A stretch of 64,000 nt of DNA. Source: Arabidopsis thaliana. Taxonomy: Eukaryota; Streptophyta; Magnoliopsida; Brassicales; Brassicaceae. Shown here piece after piece: positions 1-11,243 of the stretch. How positions within the stretch are numbered: position 1 is the first letter of the stretch; each line of letters begins with the position of its first letter. The DNA lies in assembly GCF_000001735.4 (NCBI RefSeq), contig NC_003071.7, forward strand, positions 17,893,443 through 17,957,442, in the 5' to 3' direction. Made by a program: the position numbers and the translations under genes. The notes under the pieces are model-generated. The model had not been told where the DNA came from. It saw nothing but the letters and a program-made list of their open reading frames with translations, and searched no databases.

Positions 1-81
1 ATTCTTTCTCTCGTAGTTAAGAGTTTTTTTTGTATAGACTGCTTCTTGAATTTTTGGTTTAACACTCCGAGAAATGTGCAG

Positions 82-998
82 GAGGAATTGTTGCCTGGTG
101 GACACGGTCTTATGGTTAGAGGGTATCGTCCTGTCATCAATACTCTGGCGAAAGGTCTTGATATCCGAGTAGGCCACAGGTAAGCTTTTGCGTTTTTCAA
201 GAGTTATGGCATTCGTTTAGTGTTTCACAGTCATAACCTCGTGTTTCTCCTTCTCTCAGGGTTACTAAGATTGTCAGGCGGTACAATGGAGTGAAGGTAA
301 CGACAGAAAACGGGCAAACTTTTGTTGCGGATGCTGCAGTCATTGCTGTCCCTCTTGGAGTTTTAAAATCGGGAACCATAAAGTTCGAACCTAAGCTACC
401 TGAGTGGAAACAAGAAGCAATCAACGACCTAGGAGTAGGTATTGAGAACAAGATCATACTACATTTTGAGAAAGTCTTTTGGCCGAAAGTAGAGTTTCTA
501 GGAGTGGTAGCTGAAACCTCCTACGGTTGCAGTTATTTTTTGAACCTGCACAAGGCCACGGGTCATCCGGTTCTGGTTTACATGCCGGCTGGTCAGCTTG
601 CCAAAGACATTGAGAAAATGTCTGATGAAGCAGCTGCAAATTTCGCCGTCTTGCAACTCCAGAGAATTCTTCCCGATGCATTGCCTCCGGTACAGTATCT
701 CGTGTCGAGGTGGGGATCTGATGTGAATTCAATGGGATCTTATAGCTATGATATCGTGGGCAAACCTCATGATCTCTACGAGAGGCTTAGGGTTCCAGTG
801 GATAACTTATTCTTTGCCGGTGAAGCGACGAGCTCGAGCTTCCCGGGCTCGGTTCACGGCGCTTATTCAACTGGATTGATGGCAGCTGAAGATTGTAGGA
901 TGCGAGTTCTGGAGCGGTATGGTGAGTTGGATCTGTTCCAGCCTGTGATGGGCGAGGAAGGACCTGCCTCTGTACCTCTTCTTATATCTCGTCTCTAA
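82..998 (+). CDS. PAO2: Polyamine oxidase 2, C-terminal part (5' exons outside window)
   Basis: FAD-dependent amine oxidase that back-converts spermine and spermidine in peroxisomes. Two exons are visible: 82-179 after an acceptor AG at 80-81, and 260-998. They join in frame across an intron at 180-259. The flavin-binding C-terminal block [13 protein letters not shown], followed by [13 protein letters not shown], is the amine oxidase signature. The protein ends in SRL, a type 1 peroxisomal targeting signal, which fits the known location of the PAO2/PAO3/PAO4 group. Bases 1-81 are the end of the preceding intron. The start codon and the N-terminal Rossmann fold lie upstream of the window. The PAO2 assignment rests on recall of the sequence and on gene order; PAO3 is the close alternative. 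Confidence 0.93.
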
Positions 999-1455
999 AC
1001 TCCATCAGTTATCGTTTACTAGAAGGAACCTCAAGTGATGATTGTCTTAATATGAAACTAAAATTATTCTCGTGTCGGATCGTTTAAAACATTCCCAGTC
1101 TTATTTTCTCAGTGTTTTTAATTCAATAAATTGGAACATTATATCCTTGTGATATTATTTATATATGATAATCATCTTTAAGAATTCAAGTACTATTTTC
1201 TTTTCTCACTTGTGCTAACTAATATAAACACCAATCTTGAAAGAGGTTAAATTGAATACAATAAGAAGAAAAAATACAAAATGAATAAAATCAGATTTAA
1301 AGGACCGATGTTGCAAAAGGTAAACCACCGTGTTTTGTAAATATGAGTATCTTCAGCGGTATAATAATAAATTTCATAACTGGAGAAGAAGATAAGAGTG
1401 TGGCACAGAGCTTTATCCTCTCTCAGAGTTTCTTCTCCTCTGTGAATCTCCGACA
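999..1455. other. PAO2 3' UTR and upstream region of the uL3c gene
   Basis: AT-rich spacer between two genes on the same strand. It holds the PAO2 3' UTR (AATAAA-like motif near 1122) and the uL3c promoter and leader. I see no further gene. A minus-strand open frame at 1247-1456 has no codon character and only shadows the leader. Confidence 0.6.
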
Positions 1456-2271
1456 ATGGCGATAGCTATGGCGGTTGTTTCTTTCCCATCTCTGCTCAAC
1501 AAAACAACCTTATCCTCTTCACTCTTCACTCCCACTTTCCTCCCGGCGAAATCCTCTTCACTTCTCATCAAATCATCACCAAAAACCAGATTCGTGGTTT
1601 CATCATCCATGGAAGCTGGAATCGGAGTAATGGGGTCAAAACTCGGGATGATGAGTTTCTTCGAAGAAGACGGCACAGTAGTTCCAGTAACAGTCGTCGG
1701 ATTCCGCGAAGGTAACATCGTAACCCAAATCAAAACCCTAGCCACAGACGGTTACGACGCGGTTCAAATCGGTTACCGTCGTGTACGCGACAAAAAGCTA
1801 ACTAAACCGGAAACCGGTCATCTCCAAAAAGCCGGTACAATCCCAATGAGACATCTCCAAGAGTTCAGATTAACAAACATCGAAGGATTCGAACCGAACC
1901 AGAAGCTTGTGTTCGATGAGATATTCAAAGAAGGTGATCTCGTTGATGTAGCTGGAACCACAATTGGTAAAGGGTTTCAAGGAGGAATCAAAAGGCATCA
2001 TTTCAAGAGAGGTCAGATGACTCATGGTTCCAAGAGTCATCGAGCTTTGGGTTCGATTGGTGCTGGTACTACTCCGGGAAGAGTTTATAAAGGGAAGAAG
2101 ATGCCTGGAAGAATGGGAGGGACGAGGACAAAGATTAGGAAGCTTAAGATTGTTAAAGTTGATAAGGAGCTTAATGTTGTCATGATCAAAGGTGCTTTGC
2201 CTGGTAAGCCTGGGAATCTTCTTCGTATTACTCCCGCTAAAATCGTCGGAGTTAACATTCCCAAGAACTAG
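1456..2271 (+). CDS. RPL3A: Chloroplast 50S ribosomal protein uL3c (L3)
   Basis: Bacterial-type L3 of the plastid large ribosomal subunit; it binds 23S rRNA near the peptidyl-transferase centre. Single exon, 271 aa. Residues 1 to about 50 are rich in Ser, Thr and Lys with almost no acids, as in a chloroplast transit peptide. The mature body opens near MEAGIGVMGSKLGM. The L3 signature region at about residues 172-225 contains GKGFQGGIKRHHFKRG, then GSKSHRALGSIGAGTTPGRV and KKMPGRMGG. Length suits a plastid L3 (about 210 aa) plus transit peptide. The ATG at 1456 is the first in frame and gives the expected transit peptide. The family is certain; the symbol is from memory. Confidence 0.95.
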   Translation: MAIAMAVVSFPSLLNKTTLSSSLFTPTFLPAKSSSLLIKSSPKTRFVVSSSMEAGIGVMGSKLGMMSFFEEDGTVVPVTVVGFREGNIVTQIKTLATDGYDAVQIGYRRVRDKKLTKPETGHLQKAGTIPMRHLQEFRLTNIEGFEPNQKLVFDEIFKEGDLVDVAGTTIGKGFQGGIKRHHFKRGQMTHGSKSHRALGSIGAGTTPGRVYKGKKMPGRMGGTRTKIRKLKIVKVDKELNVVMIKGALPGKPGNLLRITPAKIVGVNIPKN

Positions 2272-2606
2272 TAGAGAAGAGACTCTGTTTTGTTTTGTAA
2301 TGTTGACTTGTGTTTATCCATTCCTTGAAAATTTGTATCGAATTGCTAAATCACAGTTTCTTTCTTAGAATTGGAGTTTTTGTATAAGTCGGAAGTATTT
2401 CTATGCTAATGTTCTTGAATTGTGATTCAACTGCGATTACAAAACTCGAAAGCGTATCCAAAATTCAGCATCTAAAGTTCTAAACATAAAGAACTAACGA
2501 ACAATGTAATATATATTTAGTTTGAAGAAATTAAGAAGGTTTAAAATTGTACATGAGATGACAGACAAAAAATGAACATATGAATATAAATCTTTATGAT
2601 GGATTT
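2272..2606. other. Convergent 3' region between uL3c and NPG1
   Basis: Holds the two 3' UTRs of convergent genes. AT-rich, no open frame of note, nothing else recognised. Confidence 0.6.
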
Positions 2607-5082
2607 TTAAAGAATGGTTGAGAAGCTTTCAATAGGATCAGACTCTTCAAGCATAGAAGCAGCTTGGAAGCAATCAGTAGCATCAGCTATACGTCCATCA
2701 GATTTATGAACCATTCCTAAGTAATACCAAGCTTTTCGGTTTGTTGGATCGATCCTCAATGCATCAGAGAGCAAACTTCTAGCCACGGGGAGAGTTGGCT
2801 GATGATCTTTCCCTCTTTCGGACAATAACGCTCCAACCGCTACTTTGCAAGGAACCGATGATCCGTCTAGTAATAAACCGTCCAAGAAAGCTGCTAGCGC
2901 GGGTTTGAACTCCTTTCGTCCTTCCCACATTCGACCTGATCATTCCCAAAGATTCAAACCAAATTTGAGTAAATCAAGTAATGGATGATTCTAAGAGATT
3001 AGTTAAATGGCTTCTTGTTCTTGCCTTCTGTATGCAACATTGAAGCAGAGTATTGTTTCAGCTCTCCGGCTTTTTTCAGACAGACTTCTACGTCGTTCCA
3101 ATGCGAAAGGCTTGAGTAAAGATAAGCCAAGCCATGCCACACTTCAAACTCATTCACTTTGTCTTCCTCCATCTGTGTTATTGTACAAGTTCTTCAATAA
3201 AAAAAAAAAAAGGTTTTGATTGATGATCTCAATAGATTAGAGAACAAAAGAGATTTTGAAACCTGAGAAAGAGTTCTGAGAGGTCCGAAAGATTTCCTTT
3301 GCGCTTGAACCAATGCAAGAAGGTAACGATAAGTCTCAACGGCTTCTGTTGGATTTGACTGAGAGATTTTCAGCTTTGCTTTGAGTCTCAAGAGAGGTCC
3401 CTGATCCCACTTTGCAGTTTCATCTAAAGCAGCATCAGTCACAACTTCTGCTTCTGAAAACCGTTGTTGAGCTGACAAAACAAGCGCGAGAAATCTCCAT
3501 CCTTTTAACACTGACCCTCCCGTTGCATCGATGAACTCTTTGGCGTAACGGGAAGCAGCTTTTAAGTTCCGTTGCTCAGCGTATTGAACACCTAACTCAA
3601 AGATCAAATCAGGATTATTGTGCTCAAAAGCTATAGCTCCATCTAATGCTTTCAATGATTCTGATTGCAGCCGAGATCTTTCAAAATCCGATGTCGGAAC
3701 CTTCGCTTGTTTCCCTAAACAAAGTCCTAACATCCTCAAACCAACGCCTTTCAAATGCTCATCCATACCTTGAGCATTGTTTATCGCTCTCTGCGCATAA
3801 CCCGTACCTTCAGCAGCTAAAGAAGGCTCTTCACTGCAAAGCTTAGCAGCTAACAAAAGCGCCACAAGATCATCGGGTTGTTCGTGTTTATGCAGAGACT
3901 TTCTAAGAAGGTTAACTGCAGCACTGTTTTGACCTGCTGCACTATAAGAAAGAGCCAAAGTGTTCCAACGCTCAATACGGCTAAACACACCAGGCATTAC
4001 TTCTTCAAGCTGCTTGGCGAGAACCGCGGTCTGACTACATAAAGATAACGCAAAGGTAAGGTGCTCAAACACAGACGGATCCCATTTCGCTTTCCCGAGG
4101 TTAAACTTCTTTAAAAGAATCATTAGAAGAAGAATGGCTTCTTCTATGTTGTTTCTAGGTATGTACGATCCCTCTATCTGAGAACCTAAACTCGGTGGAC
4201 TCGCTTCGACTCCAGAATGTAAAAGAAAGACTGCAAAATCTTTTTGAATCCTTGCACAACAATCATTATCAAGATTCCATTGGCTTAAAAGCGCGCGTCT
4301 ATAAGCAGATATGGCTTCTTGATAATCACCAGATTCTTTCCATAGCGCAGGAAGTAGTTCAACGGCGTGGCTAACGGTTTCTTGAAGTTTGTTATCCACT
4401 TGAGCATCTGGTATCCCTTGCTGAAATATCTTCTCAACAGAATCAAGAACACTCTTGCATTCATGAGCAGCCTCTACAAGACCAAAACCCAGCAAGGGAA
4501 GATTTAGATTTAAAGACTGTACCAAGATCAATGCCTCAGATTCACATTTTCAAAGGTGAAAGGGAATGATACCAGTTATTCTCCCAAGCTTTTGAAGGGA
4601 TTTGGCTTTCAAGTAGATAGCTTCAAGGACCAAGTTAGCAGCATGCTGAGAAACTGATTGCTGCGGTTCACGGGGACGGTTTTTCTTAGTAGCCGGTTTC
4701 TCAAGAGGCACGGAAACCTGTAACCGCTGGATAGCTGCTTGAAGGTCGATACCTTCAAAGACACGAAGTGCGCCTTCTAAATTCCCTCTTTGGTATTCCA
4801 ATCTTCCAAGAAGTGCTCTTGCTTCCTGTAACCACAAAAACAAATAAAATCTAATCATTTACTTATAAAAGTTGGTTTAATGGAGTTTGGAAAACCACAA
4901 AAACAAACCTCGAAATTGAGAGATAATCCTTCTCTCAAAGAAGATTCAGCTTCTTGAATATTTCCTTCATCAAGCTTTGCTTCAACTTCAGTTGTTTTCA
5001 TGCAAATCCCATTAGCACAAAGCTGTCTGACGATCTCATCTTCCCCCTTCTCACTAAAATCCGCGGATTGATTCCCGAGCAT
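2607..5082 (-). CDS. NPG1: NPG1, calmodulin-binding TPR protein needed for pollen germination
   Basis: No Pollen Germination 1 is a pollen-expressed TPR protein that binds calmodulin; mutants make pollen that does not germinate. Exons on the minus strand: 5082-4909, 4825-4573, 4473-3263, 3172-3025 and 2935-2607. They sum to 2115 nt, which gives 704 aa, the length I remember for NPG1. TPR-type helix pairs run through the protein; the last is near KAWYYLGMVHKSDGRIADAT. All introns are GT-AG except the last (3024-2936), which starts with GC after AAG; no GT site nearby keeps the frame. An apparent leader intron has its donor just after 5711 (minus-strand sense) and a candidate acceptor near 5121. 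Upstream ATGs sit in the leader exon (see findings). Confidence 0.93.
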
Positions 5083-6200
5083 TGTTCTTCACCTTTTAGA
5101 CTAAACCCACATCAAAATTTCTGCGTCCATCCAAACATCAATCCACCGTAACTAGCAGCAACTGCATCACTTGGCACAATAAATAAAACCGTGAGAAACC
5201 AAAATATATGACATGATTTAAGTCAACGCAAGCTCACAATCAAAAACATTGTAAAGAGAAGAACAGCAACATTTTTCTTCAGACAAAATCCAAGAATTGA
5301 AATCATTGTCTTAAAAAGGACCCACCAAAAAAATAGAAGCTTCAAAGACAAAAAGAAATCTTCAACTTTGTCATCTTTCTAACTTTTTTTTCTGCTTTTT
5401 TTTTTTTTTTCACTTAGAGGAATCATTATAACCTTAAACAATTCGAGACTACATTCCTTTGATCTGTTCATCGTCACATCAGCTAAATAGATTACATGAT
5501 AAATGAATTTTCTAATTCTTGTTTTGAAATCAAAGAAGAACAATGTTTGTTCCAAAATTCAGCAAAAATGTGGGTCCTTATTAAGAACAAATCTGTCAAC
5601 GCCATTACTTTTGTAAGTCATAGATTTCAAAACAATGATGAAATTGAACCTCGCATCGTTTCGATCAGAAAAATCAAAAAGCCAATTTCGGAAAAATGAA
5701 TCTAACGTACCTACGATCATCGGCTTCATGTTCTTCAGACAGCCGATCGAATAAAGTACGCGAAGAAGAAGAAGCTGCACTGACGAATTTCGCGGCGACA
5801 ATTCGGATCTGAAGAAGATGAAAGAAACTTTAAAAAATTAGAAAAAGAGAGGAAACTTTTTGTTTTTGATCTCTCTTTGTTTTTTTTATATTTATAATAA
5901 GAATGTGTTTTAAAAAAAAAGAAGCAAAACGGAGTCTTAGGAGCCGTACGTGCTTCCGATGTTGCAGAACGTGAACGGGGAGAGAAATAGAAACACCTGT
6001 TTTGTCTTCAAAGTTCAAACTCTCTTTCTGTAATTTTCAGTGTTTCTCAAGGCTATTACTGTCATTTCATCGGTTACGAACTAAAAGAGGCTTTAACGCC
6101 ATCACACACAATTCACAAGCCAATAGCAGTTTCACTAATTTCATTCGGTGTGGCTCGATAGAAGAAGGTAGTAGAAGAGAAGAGCCTAAATGAATTTTAG
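5083..6200 (-). other. NPG1 leader with 5' UTR intron, and promoter
   Basis: The minus strand carries a good donor (GTAG followed by GTACG) just after 5711 and an acceptor CGCAG at 5125-5121, so about 590 nt here is probably a 5' UTR intron. It has T- and A-rich runs (T tract 5396-5411). The first leader exon, about 5711-5890, contains two in-frame ATGs. Upstream, TGGGCC/GGCCCA-type site II motifs lie near 6207-6235. Confidence 0.55.
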
Positions 6201-6370
6201 TTTAAATTGGGCTTTTAAATATTTTCGGCCCAAACTTATTTAGTGTCCCAAATAAGTTTGGTATTTTTATTATCGAAAGTGTTCATACTATTTTAAAATT
6301 CTAATATGTATAGCTTGGAGTATTATTGATTCTGGAGTTTGAGTGACTTTAGCATCTTATTACTAAATAA

Positions 6371-6586
6371 TACTAGTATAACAACAAAAGCGTTAGATGG
6401 CATTTACACTTGTAAGATAATTTAAATCATATTCAAACCCCTTAAGACTCTTTTAGAAATACAAAAATGAGAAGAGTTTTAATGACTTTAAAATTTCCAC
6501 TTAATGATACTAGTATAGCAACAAAAGCGTTAGGTGACGTATACATTTCGACGACGATTCAAATCAATCATATTCAAACCCCTTAA
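6371..6586 (+). repeat. Local direct duplication, about 75-nt units, period about 139 bp
   Basis: Unit 1 (about 6371-6446) and unit 2 (about 6508-6586) both begin at a TACTAGTATA motif. Both continue through CAACAAAAGCGTTAG and end at CATATTCAAACCCCTTAA. The middle of each unit differs by indels. Seen directly by comparing the two stretches; no function assigned. Confidence 0.75.
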
Positions 6587-7900
6587 CCCAAATTATACTT
6601 TTCTTTCTTTTCTTATATTTTATTTATTTTTAAACAAAATTTTAAACCCCGAAAATTAAGTTTGGGCATTTTCTTTTATAACAATAATCTCAATTTAATA
6701 GGGAAAAATAATTGAAAATATGTAGCTAGCTAGATTTCCCCACACCCATAGGTAATTGTTACAAAAGGTGCATGCAAGGTAAGGACCTCTAGCATTCGAA
6801 TAATTTGCAAGCTTTCAATATTCCTCTTTTCTTAAAAATTAGCTTGGATTATTATTCATATACTTATCACATTGAAATGTGCAAGCTTGATTTTTGTTAT
6901 TAATAGAAAATTAATTAACTCAAAGTACATAATAAATATGTTGATTGAGTACTCAAATCACTGATGGTCTGTCCTTTTCATTCTCCTTTGGCGTTGGGAA
7001 ACATCTAAAGCTTAAACGTAAGGCCTTCAATGATTTGTCCCAATTCAAAATTATCAAAGTTAGTTCTTACGTATAGTCAATCATCAAATCATTTGTAATT
7101 GTATAATTATAATTGATATCTATCAAAAATAAATCATTAAGACTTAAGAGTTATGTGTTTATTTAGACACATGATAAGACTAAATCCGAAATAGATTACT
7201 TATTTGTTCTTCAATATAGATCAATTAGCTTGAATTATTTGTAGTATTATACAGGTACATTATTGACTGAATTAGTTGTGCATGCATTTATTAGACAAGA
7301 CCTTGACCTATTGGCTTAGCAATTATAAATCTAGATAATATATAGATATAATGTATTAATGTCTAATTAAGTCAATTCGTATAAGCTAAGAGGTATGAGT
7401 TTAGTGGCATCCTTATCAAACAATTATCGAAAACAACTATCTTAATATTAATAATGTTTATTTATTCATACTAGGCCCTAACTCATACAAGTCAGACACT
7501 CGACTCATACTGCATAACAGCATAAGTATTAATTTGGAGATTCTAGCAATAACAGTGTTTTAACTTTTAAAGGAACAGAATACACAAATGTTTTTCTTTG
7601 ACCCCGAGGCTGCCAAGTGGGTGAGGAGTAGTGACGTCGCGTCGTTGAATTTTCTTTGAGCAGTACAAACTACAAACAAACAAGATGGATCCCATTTTGT
7701 TTGTCCGTTTTAAGTTTGGCGGTATCATTATCCATGCACAAATCAAAATCACGCAACTTTTTTTATAATTAATTTTCCATAATAATTAACGATGAAACAT
7801 ATTTTCCAAGAAATAATGTAACGTTAAATTAAGCAGGTACATATTTTGTAAAAAAAAGTTTTGGTTATTTTCTTTTGTTGCCATTCATCTTTTGTTTTTT

Positions 7901-8031
7901 GCTAACTTGTTCTCCGATCCTCGATACATTTTAAGTAGATAAGTCGCATTTACATACATTTTGTTTGTCTCCTCGATACATTTTGCTAGCTTGTTCACCT
8001 CGATACATTTTAAGTATATAAGTCGCATTTT
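7901..8031 (+). repeat. Local direct duplication, about 45-50 nt units, period about 85 bp
   Basis: 7901-7951 and about 7985-8031 share GCTA(A/G)CTTGTTC, then CTCGATACATTTTAAGTA and ATAAGTCGCATTT. The core CTCGATACATTTT occurs a third time at about 7973-7985. AT-rich intergenic DNA, no gene association visible. Confidence 0.7.
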
Positions 8032-9065
8032 AAGTATAAAAGTATCATTGCGTTGTGAGTTTTTTTTTCCATTTTAAAGGCTGGGAGCTGGAGACGTACG
8101 TGTGATTTTATTTTTATGGTAAATAAATTTAATACGAAAACAAATTTACTAGTACTTATTAAATTGTTAATACGTAACTTCGTACTTTATACTATGGTTA
8201 AATTGTTTGGGAAAAGTTTTTTTTGTTTGTTAAGTTCCAAGAATTTGTTTAGAAAAAGTTATGAACTTATACGCGGTTTGCTTTAAAATGTTTCACTTTT
8301 TGTTGGTCAATAAATAAATGAACTTCACTTTGCATGAATACAGATTGACTATATCATACATACATTAAATATACTAATATACGTATATTCGCAAAAATAA
8401 AGTACATACAATATATATACGTAGCTCTATGATTAAAAAGCAGCAAATGATTGTAAATGTTACGCACAGTCTGGCAATTTAAAGCCTTCTTTGCATTGCT
8501 TCACCCTTAAGGTTTACGTTTAGTGAACTAACTTACATACATTGTGTGGAACATGTAATCCATATAAATTGACCACAAAATAGAGTTGTGAAATGTTTAG
8601 TTTCATTGCATCAAAGAGAATATATTTTTTCAAATAAAAGATAGTACTTGTCACTTCCTATATCTCTTACCTGTTAACTAGAAATAAATAAACAAATCCA
8701 AAAAAAATGTGTCCTACTTACTTACTAATGCTTCAAGCTTGGTAACACATCAAATTAATATTCTGATATATCATATATCACCTATCTTACAAAGTCATTA
8801 ATTTTCAGGATGGAAGAGATTAGATTAGGCACTGCTTATTATACGATAAAGATTGATATGGATGCATCATATTTCCGAAATAAAGTACAAGTATTTACGG
8901 TATGTGATTTTGCTCGAAACTTAAGAGTCGTTTCTTAGTAAGAAATTAATTAACATCGACACAAATCAAAAATAGTAACGAACATAAAAATGTAACTATA
9001 TATACATGTATCCTTAAGCTGCTGCTACTACAACAACTCGCTAATCATTAAGTTTCATAACTATA

Positions 9066-10732
9066 ATGGCTTCATCATCATCAATATCAAATCACAAGAT
9101 TCCAAACACACTAATGTTTTTGGTGATCGTAAACTTTTTGTACCTAATTCAAACTAATTCAGCTGTCAGTATCAGTTCCAATTCCAACTCCCACTTCTCA
9201 AGATTCTCGAGACATCGAAGCTCACCATCATCAAAAACCAAACAAGGGTTTCTTGCAACGGTCCAAGAGAGTATGAACCATGCTCTCTTGGCTCGTTCTC
9301 TTGCTTTCAACCTCACTCTTTCTCATCGAACCGTACAAACCCACACGTTCGATCCCATCCACGACTGCCTCGAGCTGCTCGACGACACACTTGACATGTT
9401 ATCTCGCATCCATGCGGATAATGATGAAGAAGATGTCCATACATGGCTAAGCGCAGCACTCACGAACCAAGACACTTGTGAGCAGAGCCTTCAAGAAAAA
9501 TCCGAGTCATACAAACACGGACTTGCGATGGATTTCGTCGCAAGAAACCTAACCGGTTTGTTGACTAGCTCGCTTGACTTGTTCGTATCCGTCAAGTCAA
9601 AACACCGGAAACTCTTATCGAAACAAGAGTATTTTCCGACGTTCGTTCCTTCGTCGGAGCAACGGAGGCTTCTAGAAGCTCCGGTGGAGGAGCTGAATGT
9701 TGATGCGGTGGTGGCTCCTGACGGAAGTGGGACACACAAAACCATAGGAGAAGCCTTGTTGTCTACGTCATTAGCGAGTAGTGGGGGCAGGACCAAAATA
9801 TACCTAAAAGCCGGGACATATCATGAGAACATCAACATTCCGACGAAGCAGAAGAACGTTATGTTAGTTGGTGACGGGAAGGGTAAAACAGTCATTGTAG
9901 GTAGCAGAAGTAACAGAGGCGGCTGGACTACTTACAAAACTGCAACCGTCGGTAAGATTCTATAAATCAATTTTCGGTTTGGTTCGGTTCCGTTATTTTC
10001 CGGTTAATTATATTTTAGAGTTTTGGTTTGATCCGGTTATTGATTTACTGAATTTGAAAAGCCGCTATGGGGGAAGGGTTCATAGCGCGGGACATGACAT
10101 TCGTGAACAACGCCGGACCCAAATCGGAGCAAGCGGTGGCGCTCCGTGTCGGAGCAGATAAATCCGTCGTGCATCGATGCTCAGTGGAAGGATACCAAGA
10201 TTCACTCTACACACACTCCAAACGACAATTCTATAGAGAGACGGATATCACCGGCACCGTCGATTTCATATTCGGAAACTCCGCCGTCGTATTTCAATCC
10301 TGCAACATCGCCGCACGGAAACCTTTACCGGGTCAGAGAAACTTCGTGACGGCGCAAGGACGGAGCAATCCGGGTCAAAACACCGGAATCGCGATTCAAA
10401 ACTGCAGGATCACGGCGGAATCGATGACTTATCTTGGTCGGCCGTGGAAGGAGTATTCGAGGACGGTGGTGATGCAATCATTTATCGGCGGGTCGATTCA
10501 TCCGTCGGGTTGGTCTCCTTGGTCGGGTGGTTTCGGTCTCAAATCTCTGTTTTACGGAGAATATGGGAATTCGGGTCCTGGATCATCGGTTTCGGGTCGG
10601 GTTAAATGGAGTGGGTGTCATCCGTCTTTGACGGTGACGGAAGCGGAAAAATTCACTGTGGCGAGTTTTATTGACGGGAATATATGGTTGCCGTCAACGG
10701 GCGTTAGTTTCGACCCAGGACTTGTGAATTGA
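9066..10732 (+). CDS. PME16: Pectin methylesterase with pro-region (PME16, At2g43050)
   Basis: Secreted enzyme that demethylesterifies cell-wall homogalacturonan. Exons 9066-9951 and 10062-10732 join in frame to 518 aa. Residues 1-33 look like a signal peptide. The pro-region (about 34-205) is PMEI-like and carries the processing motifs RKLL (181-184) and RRLL (200-203). The catalytic domain keeps the conserved blocks: Q319 in EQAVALR, Q341-D342 in GYQDSLY, D363 in VDFIFG, and R422 and W424 in LGRPW. The pro-region has only the second Cys pair (C101, C138); the N-terminal disulfide pair of a normal PMEI domain is missing. Symbol from gene order and protein length. Confidence 0.92.
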
Positions 10733-11212
10733 GCTTTGTAATTAAAGCTCCTTTGATAAATAAATTCTTATATAGTTATTTATGTTGTGATTAAAGTAAG
10801 TAATGGTGTGGTATAATCTCTTTTCTTTTTTTATTATTTGTATATTTGGGTGTAACTAAAGAAAAAAAAAAAACAGTAAGTCCTCGAATAAAATCTGAAT
10901 TTGTTGTAAGAATGGTTTGTATGTTTTACTAGATTTTAACCCGTGATATATAGCGGGGCTATACCTTTTTAAAAAAATAAAAATTAATTTGTTTAGTAGA
11001 TTAAATAAATATAATTTATTTTTTATATTTTTTAAATGTACAACTCTTTTATATATATATATATATATATATTATTTAGTATACAATTACTATGTTTAAT
11101 TTTTACTGTTTAAAAATATAGAAAGAATAACAAATAGTTTATTAAGTTAAAATTTAGATTATAACTAAATAATTCAAATTTGAATTATATTTGTTTTATT
11201 AATATAATGATA

Positions 11213-11243
<31 letters not shown>

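Larger units (their letters stand above)
6201..9065. other. AT-rich intergenic region and PME16 promoter
   Basis: About 2.9 kb with no coding signal. It contains two local duplications, entered separately (6371-6586 and 7901-8031). A TATATATA run at 8997-9004 lies about 60 nt before the PME16 start codon and is a plausible TATA box. The 61-codon minus frame at 7567-7752 is not supported by anything else. Confidence 0.55.

Noticed and set aside
5559..5801. 80-codon minus frame in the NPG1 leader
   Set aside because: Begins at a TTG, not ATG; only the ATG-started short upstream ORF inside it is plausible.
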